43,668 nucleotides of DNA from an uncultured Lachnospiraceae bacterium (lineage in GTDB: Bacteria; Bacillota; Clostridia; Lachnospirales; Lachnospiraceae): NCBI GenBank assembly GCA_910579395.1, contig CAJTUC010000027.1:1-43668 (forward strand). The letters run 5' to 3'. Positions 23,895 through 31,614 of this stretch are shown here, one piece after another. The translations under genes and the position numbers were made by a program. Positions within the stretch are counted from its first letter, which is position 1; every line of letters starts with the position of its first letter. Below the pieces are notes generated by a model. The model saw nothing but the letters and a program-made list of their open reading frames with translations, ran no database searches and had not been told where the DNA came from.

Positions 23895-24503
23895 CTATCT
23901 CCCATGTCCATAAAATATTTTCTTACTATCCGCACTTCTTATCAGCGCCACGCTTTCTCTCGACTGCTCATAGTCCTCATAACACCATGCAGCCGCCGGA
24001 AAAGGGATATTCTGCATGGCATCCCCCACAAAAAATTCGCCCGACGATAAGCGTACTCCTATCGAGCCTCTGGTATGTCCGGCCAGTTTGACAATTTGAC
24101 CGTCGATTCCATATTGCGACAAAGACATGCCGTCTTCCAATATGACATCCGGGGTCATCGCTTCGATTTCATTCGTGCAGATGTTTCGGTTTGAAGCATA
24201 GGCATAGAACTTTCCCCAGATACCTTTTCCGAATACCTGGCGTTTCTGATGATTTTCGAGCATCGGCACATCCTCTTTCGCGATTCCCACAGAACAGTTC
24301 AGCTGCTTTGCCAAATATGCCGCATTCTGGCAATGGTCAAAGTGGCCATGTGTTAATATGATCAGCCTGACATTGGCATTCTGGCAGCATTTCAGGACTT
24401 TCTCTTTATAAGCCGCCGTCCCGGTATCAACGAGAACTGCGGCGTGGTTTCCGTGGAGCAGATAAACATTTGACTGCCCACAGGTGATTGTTTCGATTTT
24501 CAT
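23895..24503 (-). CDS. MBL-fold metallo-hydrolase
   Basis: 202 residues from ATG 24503. The zinc-binding motif is LTHGHFDHCQNA (H-x-H-x-D-H), followed by AGHTRGSIGV and the later VGDAMQN and FYGHGR. These give the full set of ligands of a glyoxalase II-like or beta-lactamase-fold hydrolase. The substrate is unknown. GGGAGG is only 4 nt from the ATG; ATG 24515 (MGGF) is an alternative start. It is probably not a beta-lactamase in function, as it lacks a signal peptide. Confidence 0.88.
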   Translation of the reverse strand: MKIETITCGQSNVYLLHGNHAAVLVDTGTAAYKEKVLKCCQNANVRLIILTHGHFDHCQNAAYLAKQLNCSVGIAKEDVPMLENHQKRQVFGKGIWGKFYAYASNRNICTNEIEAMTPDVILEDGMSLSQYGIDGQIVKLAGHTRGSIGVRLSSGEFFVGDAMQNIPFPAAAWCYEDYEQSRESVALIRSADSKKIFYGHGR

Positions 24504-24522
24504 AAATCCTCCCATGTCCGCT

Positions 24523-25099
24523 TTAACGGACATCCATTTTTTTCTGATAACGGCGGTTTCGATTTTCTCCTATGGATTCCAGTCGGTCTTCCTTCACCAA
24601 CATATTCAATAGTTCTCTTGTTCGGGATGACTTCAGCCCTATGCTTTCGGCAATTTCATCCGAATGGTATGCGGTTCCATCCTTCATATATTGAAGAATC
24701 TGCTGAAGTCTTTCCTCTGTTTTCGCCGATTTTTGATCACCGATTTTTATCGCCGATTTTTGATCACTACTTTTTATTATCGTTTTTTTATTTATTCCCA
24801 TTTTAATAAATGATAATTTCAAAATCGTTCTGTCCGGGGCATATAATACCGATCATATTAAATATCTTCATAAGCGCTTTGTTTCTTGGATCTGAAATAC
24901 CGCCCTTTAACATCTGTTCTTTTCCGGTGCGTATACTTCCAGGAATAATCACTCCGCCATGACAATTGGCAAACGCTGAATAAGTACTCCACAAAGAATC
25001 TGGTAATCCGCCTTTTGCCGCCTTCACTTCCCGTCGATTATCTTCCCTGTATTCATTAAATTGAGACAGTTCAAACATATAAAACTCCATTCCTCTCAC
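24523..25099 (-). pseudogene. Decayed AlbA_2 (divergent AAA-4) ATP-binding protein
   Basis: Two overlapping fragments on the minus strand together match one AlbA_2 family gene. 25099-24803 has the N-terminal NEYREDNRREVKAAKGG, GGVII, and then jumps to PGSIRTGKEQMLKGGISDPRNKAL, which normally lies some hundreds of residues later. 24822-24523, in another frame, carries the linker with repeated SDQKSA/GDQKSA and the C-terminal winged helix. At least one large deletion and one frameshift are needed. A complete relative lies nearby at 25521-26987. Confidence 0.8.
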
Positions 25100-25449
25100 G
25101 AGACTGCCGTTGTTAATTCAATATGGTTCCCTTCCGAATCAATAAACTCTGCAACCCAGTTTTTTCCAATCTTTGTAAGCGGAAAACATAATTCCAGATT
25201 ACCTATTTTCTGTTTAAGGATATCTATATTTTCCACATGAATGCTGGGAAGGCAATTACTGCCCCAGGTATGTTCCTCGTTCATTTTTCGATAAGCAAAT
25301 AATCCCAGCCGAAATCCGTTAATATCAAAAACACTATAAATGTCATCTCGCTCCGTAACTGCCTGCTCAAAAAAATTTTCATAAAACCGGATTGCTCTTT
25401 CCATATCTTCAACACACAGATACAATGAGCCGATATTATATTTCGCCAT
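25096..25449 (-). CDS. VOC/glyoxalase-like domain protein
   Basis: 117 residues from ATG 25449. The single vicinal-oxygen-chelate fold is recognised from LYLCVEDMERAIRFYENFF at the N-terminus and VAEFIDSEGNHIEL at the C-terminus. Such proteins act as glyoxalases, dioxygenases or antibiotic-binding proteins; the activity here is unknown. GGAGG is 9 nt upstream. An upstream extension to 25524 has no ribosome binding site and is left out. Confidence 0.88.
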   Translation of the reverse strand: MAKYNIGSLYLCVEDMERAIRFYENFFEQAVTERDDIYSVFDINGFRLGLFAYRKMNEEHTWGSNCLPSIHVENIDILKQKIGNLELCFPLTKIGKNWVAEFIDSEGNHIELTTAVS

Positions 25450-25520
25450 TTGAAGATTCCTCCGTTTTCCTGCCTGATACCGCATTGCGTAATTAGCAGT
25501 GAATTCTGTACCAGTCGTTC

Positions 25521-26987
25521 TCACTTATTTTCTATAACCACATATCGCTGGTTCTGGCTCTTAGGCTTATCCGGAATTGTCATCGTAATTTTCCCCGCAT
25601 CCAGCAAAGGTCTTAAATATTTTTTTGTAAAATTTTTCGTTTCTTTAAAATCACAATACACCATAATCTCTGATTTCTTTCTGGGAATTGAACAATATTT
25701 CAAAATCCTTTCCAAGATTTTATCGTAATCTGTCACTTGGGGCGTCACTTGGGGCGTCACTTGGGGCGTCACTTGGGGCGTCGTATTACGGCCTGCAGCA
25801 TAATCAAATGAATATTCATCATCCAATGGCACAACAATCCGAAATACATCTCCTTCTTTAAATTCCGGTTCCTGCCCGGAATAATATTTACTATATTTGT
25901 ACAAATTTCTGACACCTGAACCGAGACGATCTGCCCTTCCAATATTTCTAAAAAATGATGCAATAATCGGATTTTTAGGATTAGGCTCCAGATTATCCGG
26001 CGTTATAATACCTTCCTTGGCAGCCCTGTTCGCATTCTCCACATACATCTTGTCCTGCTGGATAACAAACTTTGCTGCGTAAGAACTTGTAAACTCTCTG
26101 TGCATTAAAGTATTGCTCACCATTTCTCTGACCAGAATATTTCTCAAGCTGACCCTGTTCTCTTCTTCCAAAAAAAATTTATCTGATAAGTGTTTTCTTC
26201 CAAATTCCATGAGCTGATCAAAACTCTCTATCAAATTCGTCCTGATAACTTCACGGTCATCATATCTATCCACATTGATTTTTCGCACAAGCGCATCCGT
26301 TTCATAAGCAGGACACGCATTCAATATTACATCATCTTTTCCAAAAAGCATAACCGCAGCAAGATTAAATCCTCTTTCTCCTGTGGCAATATCGATACCA
26401 TATAATCCCGCACTTTTAAAAAATTCATCATCCGATATCCCTTCCCACGGATGTTTCCCGCCGGCATGATTTACCGCCATCTGCTTCACTCCAGGCAATA
26501 AATCCATTCTCAGGTCAGCTTTTGTTACATATGGATAAATCTTTTTTTCTGTAAAAATATTTTGTTTACGAATATATAACCCGGCAATTTGCGTTGCTGC
26601 CGTCACTCTTATATCAGCATCACCCAAACGGTCATATATAACTTTCTTATAGCTATGAACTTCTGCGCTTGCTGGTATATGAACATGAATGACCGTCTTT
26701 CCTTCATATATAAGAATTTCCGGTACAAGATAAATGGTGGGCGTAAAATTGAGAGGATTACTAATCGCACTAATGAAATTTTTTACCATATCCTGCGCTG
26801 CTTTCGGCGGTACACCCAGAACTGTACCATTATCCAACACTCCCATAAACAAGTCTCCGCCAAATCGGTTCAAAAATGAACAGACACTTTCGTAAGTATC
26901 CGTTCCTATACCATTGCCGCACCGCTTAAATTCTACGGCTGCATTTTCTCCTATGCCTAATATTGTTTGAAAAGTTTTTACATCCAC
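25521..26987 (-). CDS. AlbA_2 / divergent AAA-4 ATP-binding regulator
   Basis: 488 residues. The N-terminal AlbA_2 domain shows ENAAVEFKRCG and GGDLFMGVLDNG. A middle region with the AAA-4-type REMVSNTLMHREF and the ATP-binding loop GRADRLGSGVRNLYKY follows. A linker of four TPQV repeats then leads to a C-terminal winged helix. These proteins are ATP-binding DNA-associated regulators often found in accessory regions. A second decayed family member lies just downstream. The role in this locus is unknown. Confidence 0.88.
   Translation of the reverse strand: MDVKTFQTILGIGENAAVEFKRCGNGIGTDTYESVCSFLNRFGGDLFMGVLDNGTVLGVPPKAAQDMVKNFISAISNPLNFTPTIYLVPEILIYEGKTVIHVHIPASAEVHSYKKVIYDRLGDADIRVTAATQIAGLYIRKQNIFTEKKIYPYVTKADLRMDLLPGVKQMAVNHAGGKHPWEGISDDEFFKSAGLYGIDIATGERGFNLAAVMLFGKDDVILNACPAYETDALVRKINVDRYDDREVIRTNLIESFDQLMEFGRKHLSDKFFLEEENRVSLRNILVREMVSNTLMHREFTSSYAAKFVIQQDKMYVENANRAAKEGIITPDNLEPNPKNPIIASFFRNIGRADRLGSGVRNLYKYSKYYSGQEPEFKEGDVFRIVVPLDDEYSFDYAAGRNTTPQVTPQVTPQVTPQVTDYDKILERILKYCSIPRKKSEIMVYCDFKETKNFTKKYLRPLLDAGKITMTIPDKPKSQNQRYVVIENK
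25732..25783 (-). repeat. 12-bp tandem repeat coding for TPQV
   Basis: Four tandem copies of GTCACTTGGGGC (plus strand), plus a partial one, code for TPQVTPQVTPQVTPQV in the AlbA_2 protein. The unit length keeps the frame, so copy number can change only the linker length between the ATPase and the winged helix. Confidence 0.9.
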
Positions 26988-27095
26988 TTATTTTTCCCTT
27001 TCCAGATTCCGTCTCTCCAGTCCTTTTTATTATGAAATATTTCCAACAAAAATACAACAGCATTCCCCCACATTCCTGCAAAAAGACCGTCAAAA

Positions 27096-27145
27096 AGCGC
27101 AAGCTCCGCAGCTTGCGCTCCAAGAATTTACTGCGTAAATTCTTG
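27096..27145. repeat. Two adjacent hairpins between AlbA_2 and phosphopantetheinyl transferase genes
   Basis: AGCGCAAGC/GCTTGCGCT with loop TCCGCA (27096-27119) and CAAGAATTTA/TAAATTCTTG with loop CTGCG (27121-27145). They resemble the hairpins at 11317-11343 in stem length and loop. The gap 26988-27248 otherwise shows no gene. Confidence 0.7.
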
Positions 27146-27248
27146 CCTGAATTCCTCTGCGATTACAGCAATTTCCTATCACATCAAAAAAGCTCCCGGA
27201 GTTTCCTCCCGAAGCCTTGTTAATACACATATACCAACATACATGACT

Positions 27249-27893
27249 CTATCCATACATTCTTTCACGCCGGTAACAGACTGCCGCAAAGTATCCTTCA
27301 AGGCGATATTCCTCAAAATAGTAAGATGCATGGTCAACCTTCTGACTGATACCGATCCTTCCGTTCGGCGAAATCATCACCTCAAAAGAATCCGAACGCG
27401 CAGAGCAATCCCCTACTGCCTTTACAAAACTCTCCTTCAGGGTCCATAAACGGCAGAATGCCTCGTCCTGCTTCTCTCCTGTCTCCTGCTCTGCAATGTA
27501 AGCATATTCTTTCGGTGTAAAAAATTTTTCTGCCAGTTTCAGGTTCGCTTTCTGCATCTGCTCGATATCGCAGCCTGTCTCTACATCCGCAAACACCGCC
27601 ATCGCTCTGCTGCCGGAATGGGAAAGACTGAAATGGATATGAGGATATTGGGGCAGTCTGGGTTTTCCATTCTCCCCATAGATTACCGCCGCATTGCGCT
27701 CACACAATCCATAAGCCGCCAGACCCCTGTCCATCAAGATACCCGTTGCCAAAGACAGTCTTTTATCCTTCATCTGCAGGCAGGAATCCACTTTTTTACG
27801 GCGTGTCGGAGATAGTGTTTCATAATATTTGAGAAAACATGCCTCATTCTCCAGTTTTTTTGTATTCATCCAGTAAAGGCTTGCTGCTTTCAT
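27249..27893 (-). CDS. 4'-phosphopantetheinyl transferase, Sfp type
   Basis: 214 residues from ATG 27893. The Sfp/Gsp signature is present: HFSLSHSGSRAMAVFAD, the metal-binding GCDIEQMQ and the catalytic FCRLWTLKESFVKAVG. The enzyme transfers the phosphopantetheine arm of CoA to carrier proteins of polyketide or peptide synthases or fatty-acid ACP. No carrier or synthase gene is in this window. GGAGG lies 11 nt upstream. The 28028 frame is only an upstream extension. The region 27894-28042 is AT-rich with no gene seen. Confidence 0.93.
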   Translation of the reverse strand: MKAASLYWMNTKKLENEACFLKYYETLSPTRRKKVDSCLQMKDKRLSLATGILMDRGLAAYGLCERNAAVIYGENGKPRLPQYPHIHFSLSHSGSRAMAVFADVETGCDIEQMQKANLKLAEKFFTPKEYAYIAEQETGEKQDEAFCRLWTLKESFVKAVGDCSARSDSFEVMISPNGRIGISQKVDHASYYFEEYRLEGYFAAVCYRRERMYG

Positions 27894-28042
27894 TGTTCCT
27901 CTGTCCTCCTTGCTGCTCATCCAGAAAATATAAGATATAAATATAAAAATATAATAAGCAGAAAATAGTCTATCATAAAATTTCTTCTTTTTTCTTCTTT
28001 GGAATATTTCGCAGTTTTTTCGACACAATCTGCACCTCTTTC

Positions 28043-28219
28043 GTTACAGTTCACGGCCATCGGGCAGGACGGTGTATGGTTCCTGCGAAGGCCCTTGAAA
28101 AGCGCCGGTGCTTAGCGAGGTTCCTCACGAGCTTAGCATCCGTTGCTGCTTTTCGCGGAGCGAAAGCGTGCCTTCAAAGGAACCATACACCGTCCTGCCC
28201 GATGGCCGTGAACTGTAAC
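28043..28219 (+). mobile_element. Structured inverted-repeat element, copy B, with target duplication
   Basis: The ends 28043-28084 and 28178-28219 are perfect 42-bp inverted repeats starting GTTACAG. Immediately outside lies CCTCTTTC on both sides (28035-28042 and 28220-28227), an exact 8-bp direct repeat as left by transposition. The 93-bp centre carries CTGCGAAGGCCCTTGAAAAG and CGGAGCGAAAGCGTGCC, shared with copies A and C. There is no transposase and no credible gene inside. It lies just upstream of the blaI promoter. Confidence 0.8.
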
Positions 28220-28257
28220 CCTCTTTCTGTCCGGCACTGTCTGCATTCCTTTCCAAA

Positions 28258-28306
28258 TTGACAGCTTTACGGAAATACGCTATAATTTTTTATTACAGAC
28301 GTAATA
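28258..28306 (+). promoter_or_regulatory. blaI promoter and BlaI operator
   Basis: TTGACA (28258-28263), a 17-bp spacer and TATAAT (28281-28286) are a perfect consensus. Just downstream is TATTACAGACGTAATA (28291-28306), a dyad that shares TTAC-N4-GTAATATT with two sites before the PBP2 operon. It overlaps the predicted transcription start, so it should give autorepression. Confidence 0.88.
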
Positions 28307-28325
28307 TTTAAAGGAGGAATTCACA

Positions 28326-28712
28326 GTGGCAGCTTTACCCCAGATTTCGGAAGCGGAATTTGAAGTCATGAAGGTCGTATGGAAGTATGCACCGATCAGC
28401 ACCAACGAAATAACGGAGCGGCTGGTCAGAACAACGACCTGGAATCCGAAAACGATACAGACCCTGATCAAACGCCTTGTGACAAAAGGAGTTCTTTCTT
28501 ATGAAAAGCAGAGCCGGGTATTCGTTTATACCCCGCTTGTAAAGGAAAGCGATTATATCGGTCAGGAAAGCGCTTCTTTTCTGAATCGTTTCTACGATGG
28601 CAATATTGCGTCCATGTTGTCCGCCTATATCGACAATGACAGGCTGTCGGAATCGGAAATCGACGCGCTCCGCTCTCTTCTTTCCAAGGGGAATAAAAAA
28701 AGAGAAGATTAG
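28326..28712 (+). CDS. blaI: BlaI/MecI-type repressor
   Basis: 128 residues with the BlaI/MecI/CopY winged-helix fold. Landmarks are ISEAEFEVMKVVWKYAPIST, the recognition region TTTWNPKTIQTLIKRLVTKGVL and a C-terminal dimerisation helix. The GTG start is supported by AAAGGAGG 8 nt upstream. The protein represses beta-lactam resistance genes as a dimer and is cleaved when BlaR1 is activated. The expected cleavage region (about residues 95-105, ASMLSAYID) is present but cannot be assigned exactly. It is 8 bp from blaR1. Operators matching its own promoter site lie before the PBP2 operon. Confidence 0.93.
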   Translation: MAALPQISEAEFEVMKVVWKYAPISTNEITERLVRTTTWNPKTIQTLIKRLVTKGVLSYEKQSRVFVYTPLVKESDYIGQESASFLNRFYDGNIASMLSAYIDNDRLSESEIDALRSLLSKGNKKRED

Positions 28713-28720
28713 AGAAAGGC

Positions 28721-30535
28721 ATGGTTATTATAATGGCGAATTTTATGGTCCGCTTTTTATTCTGCAACCTTTTTATCTGCATGATCATCGGGTCCCTTAT
28801 TGCGGCAAGGCGGTTATTTCGGAACGAACTTACGAGCCGGATGCGGTATCACCTGTGGTTTCTGCTGTTCGGGTTATTGACCGTTCCGTTTCTGCCGGTT
28901 CGCTCAGGGAGTTTTTCGCATCTTTTTCCATGGTTCGGAAATGTCCAGAATAGCGCCGTTCCTGCAAAATCCGCTATCGGTCAGGCATCCGCCCTTTATC
29001 AATCCGGTACCGCAGACTGGATGAATGATTTGACTATTTCGGTCAGTCAGAAAACACCTTCAACGCTGGGACTTGTTCTGTTCCTCCTATGGATTGCGGG
29101 TATTCTGTGCATGGCCTTTTTCCTGCTGAAAGCAAAGCTTCGATTAAATATTTTGAAAAAATCGGCGCTTCCACTACAGAATCAGGAAGTCAACGGCATC
29201 TACCGCGGCTGTCTGGACGAGATGAAGATTAAAAAAGACATTCCTGTCTACAGCACGGCTTTTTTGAAATCTCCTGTCATCGCCGGATTTTTCAGACCGT
29301 GCATTTATCTGCCGATTCATCTCATCTCCGGCTATCGCGCCGCGGACATACGATATATTTTACTGCATGAACTGCAGCACTATAAACACAAGGACGCTCT
29401 GGCAAATCACCTGATGAACCTTGCCTCTGTAATCTACTGGTTTAATCCTTTTGTCTGGTACGCGCTGAAGGAAATGCGCAATGACAGGGAAATTGCCTGT
29501 GACACATCCGTTTTAAAAATGTTAGAAGAGGATGCTTACGAAGAATATGGCAGCACTCTGATCAACTTTGCCGAGAAGATATCTCTTATGCCGTTTCCGT
29601 TCGCCTCCGGCATCAGCGGAAGCATGGCGCAGATGCAGAAGCGGATTCTGAATATTGTGACTTATCACCCTGTGACTTTTCGAAAAAAACTGCGCGGCAT
29701 TTTTTCCTATGCGCTCATTGCCGTTTTCTTACTGGGATTTGTTCCCGTCCTGTCCACACAGGCGGCCGACCGGGATCTTTATTATTTTAACACGAAAAAC
29801 AAGGACATCACATACCTCGATCTGCGTACGGATTTCGGCGGGTATGACGGCAGTTTTGTTCTGTATGATGCGGCGGCAGATTCATGGCAGATTTATAATA
29901 TGGAGCAGGCTGTTACGCGCATCACCCCTGCTTCTACCTACAAGATTTATATCGCCCTGGCCGGGCTTGACTCCGGCGTTATCACGCCCGAACAGTCGCA
30001 GATTTCCTGGGATGGGCAGAAAAACGGACTCGATACCTGGAACACCGACCAGACGCTGGAATCCGCCATGCAGCATTCCGTCAACTGGTACTTTCAGGCA
30101 ATCGATACACGGCTTGGCATATCCGCCATCAAGGACTATGTACGGGAATTCGGTTATGGCAACCAGCAGGTAAACGGGGATACCGCCTCTTACTGGCTGA
30201 CCTCATCCCTGAAAATCTCTCCCGTCGAACAGGTCGAAATGCTGCAGAAATTGTATGATAACGAATTTCAATTTGCTCCGGAAACCATCGAGACCGTCAA
30301 AAATTCTATCTGCCTTTTCTCCACGGCGGAAGGCACTGTCTATGGAAAAACCGGAACAGAGGCATCGGACGGCCGAAATGTTTCCGGCTGGTTCGTCGGT
30401 TTTCTGGAAAAAGACGGACACACTTACTTTTTTGCAACCAATATTCAGAAGGATGACGACGCTACGAGCGCTGTTGCCACGGAACTTACTTTTTCCATTT
30501 TATCGGATTTAGCTATCTGGAATCAGGAATGGTAA
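28721..30535 (+). CDS. blaR1: BlaR1-type beta-lactam sensor protease
   Basis: Up to 604 residues. There are four transmembrane segments in the M56 peptidase part, with the zinc motif HELQH at about residues 216-220 and a second ligand region in EMRNDREIACD. After the last helix (about 333-350) comes an extracellular penicillin-binding sensor related to class D beta-lactamases: Ser405 in STYK, SVN near 453, YGN near 479 and KTGTE near 543. The residue after WL in the WxE region is Thr, not Glu as in the enzyme at 30523. This fits a sensor that stays acylated. AAAGG is 13 nt before ATG 28733, which may be the true start rather than 28721. The gene ends 13 bp inside the convergent lactamase gene. 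Confidence 0.92.
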   Translation: MVIIMANFMVRFLFCNLFICMIIGSLIAARRLFRNELTSRMRYHLWFLLFGLLTVPFLPVRSGSFSHLFPWFGNVQNSAVPAKSAIGQASALYQSGTADWMNDLTISVSQKTPSTLGLVLFLLWIAGILCMAFFLLKAKLRLNILKKSALPLQNQEVNGIYRGCLDEMKIKKDIPVYSTAFLKSPVIAGFFRPCIYLPIHLISGYRAADIRYILLHELQHYKHKDALANHLMNLASVIYWFNPFVWYALKEMRNDREIACDTSVLKMLEEDAYEEYGSTLINFAEKISLMPFPFASGISGSMAQMQKRILNIVTYHPVTFRKKLRGIFSYALIAVFLLGFVPVLSTQAADRDLYYFNTKNKDITYLDLRTDFGGYDGSFVLYDAAADSWQIYNMEQAVTRITPASTYKIYIALAGLDSGVITPEQSQISWDGQKNGLDTWNTDQTLESAMQHSVNWYFQAIDTRLGISAIKDYVREFGYGNQQVNGDTASYWLTSSLKISPVEQVEMLQKLYDNEFQFAPETIETVKNSICLFSTAEGTVYGKTGTEASDGRNVSGWFVGFLEKDGHTYFFATNIQKDDDATSAVATELTFSILSDLAIWNQEW

Positions 30536-31614
30536 TCCGCCAGAATCCGGAGCGCGATTTCTTTTGCGGCCGAACTTGTTACATTCATGCCGTCCGTCTG
30601 GCCGAGATACACGCAGAAATAAAGATTTCCCGCCGGTGTCTCGGCAAAGCCCGTAAACCAGGCATCCACCGTAACGCCCTGCGCCTTACCCATCCCGGTT
30701 TTCCCGTAAACGGAAAGGTTCGCTCCATTTTGTCCCGATATGGGTTCTTCTACCAGCATGACCTGTTTCAAACGGTTTATCGTTTCCGCTGCGTAATCTG
30801 CATTGTTTCCGAAGATACGCTCCATTACCTCTGTCTGCTCCCTGGGAGAAATCTGGAGCGACGATTCAATCCAGAATCCGGTCAGGGCTCTATTGTTATT
30901 GTTCGTATTCAACCGTCCCTCCCAATCGGAAATATCACAATTTCCATAAGAAATCTTTTCCAGTCCGGCCTGCATCCTGTCTTTGCCAATCTCATCGATG
31001 ACTTCTCGAAAGTACCAGACACAGGAGGTCCTAAACGCATCCGCAAAATCAATGTCCCGGTTCCAATTTTCATTCCAGAATATCTCCCCGCTCCATGCGC
31101 GCACGGAGTCGGCCGCATCAAGAATGCCGTTCTCCAGCGCAAGGAGAGACGAAATGATTTTAAAAGTAGAGCAGGGAGACCTTCTGGTCGTTGCAAGTTC
31201 TTCATTGTATATCATACAGGTTCCTTCTGAACTGTCATATATGACTGCGGCGCCGTTCAGGCTGCCGAAATACTGCGACCAGTCCGTTTCGATGATTTCC
31301 ACCGCCGGCGCTTCGTTTTCGAAAGGTGTTCCTTCGGGCTGTTCGGATGCCGCTGCTTCAATTCCGTAAAGCTCTTTTTCAGGCTGTTCGGATACCGTCA
31401 CTTCAACTCCGTAAAGTTCTTTTTCAGGCAGTTCATCCGAAGAAACATCTACATTTTCCGGTTCTTCGTTTACAACTGTCCCATCCGAGCAGACTTCCTC
31501 ATATGATTTCTCAGATACCTGCTCACCATGACCGGAACAACCGGACAGGATGGCTGTGATCAGCAGATAAAACGACAACACATTGGCTGTTTTTTTCTTT
31601 CTTCTGCGATTCAT
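30523..31614 (-). CDS. Class D beta-lactamase-like lipoprotein
   Basis: 363 residues. A lipoprotein signal ends in AILSGCSG. An extended acidic linker has imperfect repeats (SEQPEKELYGIEA), and a class D serine beta-lactamase domain follows. The active-site motifs are all present: Ser149 in STFK (149-152), SCV (197-199), YGN (223-225), WIESSLQIS and KTG (305-307). It should acylate and hydrolyse penicillin-type drugs at the outer face of the membrane, like clostridial CDD enzymes. It overlaps the PBP2 stop as ATGA, so it is the second gene of that operon. Its end converges on blaR1 with 13 bp of overlap. The hydrolytic spectrum cannot be told from sequence. Confidence 0.9.
   Translation of the reverse strand: MNRRRKKKTANVLSFYLLITAILSGCSGHGEQVSEKSYEEVCSDGTVVNEEPENVDVSSDELPEKELYGVEVTVSEQPEKELYGIEAAASEQPEGTPFENEAPAVEIIETDWSQYFGSLNGAAVIYDSSEGTCMIYNEELATTRRSPCSTFKIISSLLALENGILDAADSVRAWSGEIFWNENWNRDIDFADAFRTSCVWYFREVIDEIGKDRMQAGLEKISYGNCDISDWEGRLNTNNNNRALTGFWIESSLQISPREQTEVMERIFGNNADYAAETINRLKQVMLVEEPISGQNGANLSVYGKTGMGKAQGVTVDAWFTGFAETPAGNLYFCVYLGQTDGMNVTSSAAKEIALRILADYHS

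Noticed and set aside
23895..24503. MBL-fold protein as a class B beta-lactamase
   Set aside because: It has no signal peptide, and its overall motifs fit the general glyoxalase II-like hydrolases.
25732..25783. CRISPR-like short tandem repeats
   Set aside because: The 12-bp units have no spacers and code in frame for TPQV in an intact protein.
3821..28219. Repeat copies as omega RNA or other guide RNA of IS605/IscB elements
   Set aside because: No TnpB, IscB or TnpA gene is present beside any copy, and the long inverted ends and 8-bp duplication argue for a different kind of element.
28076..28261. Plus-strand frame of 61 residues within repeat copy B
   Set aside because: It follows the inverted-repeat element and has no ribosome binding site. 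Similar peptides arise only from the other copies of the repeat.
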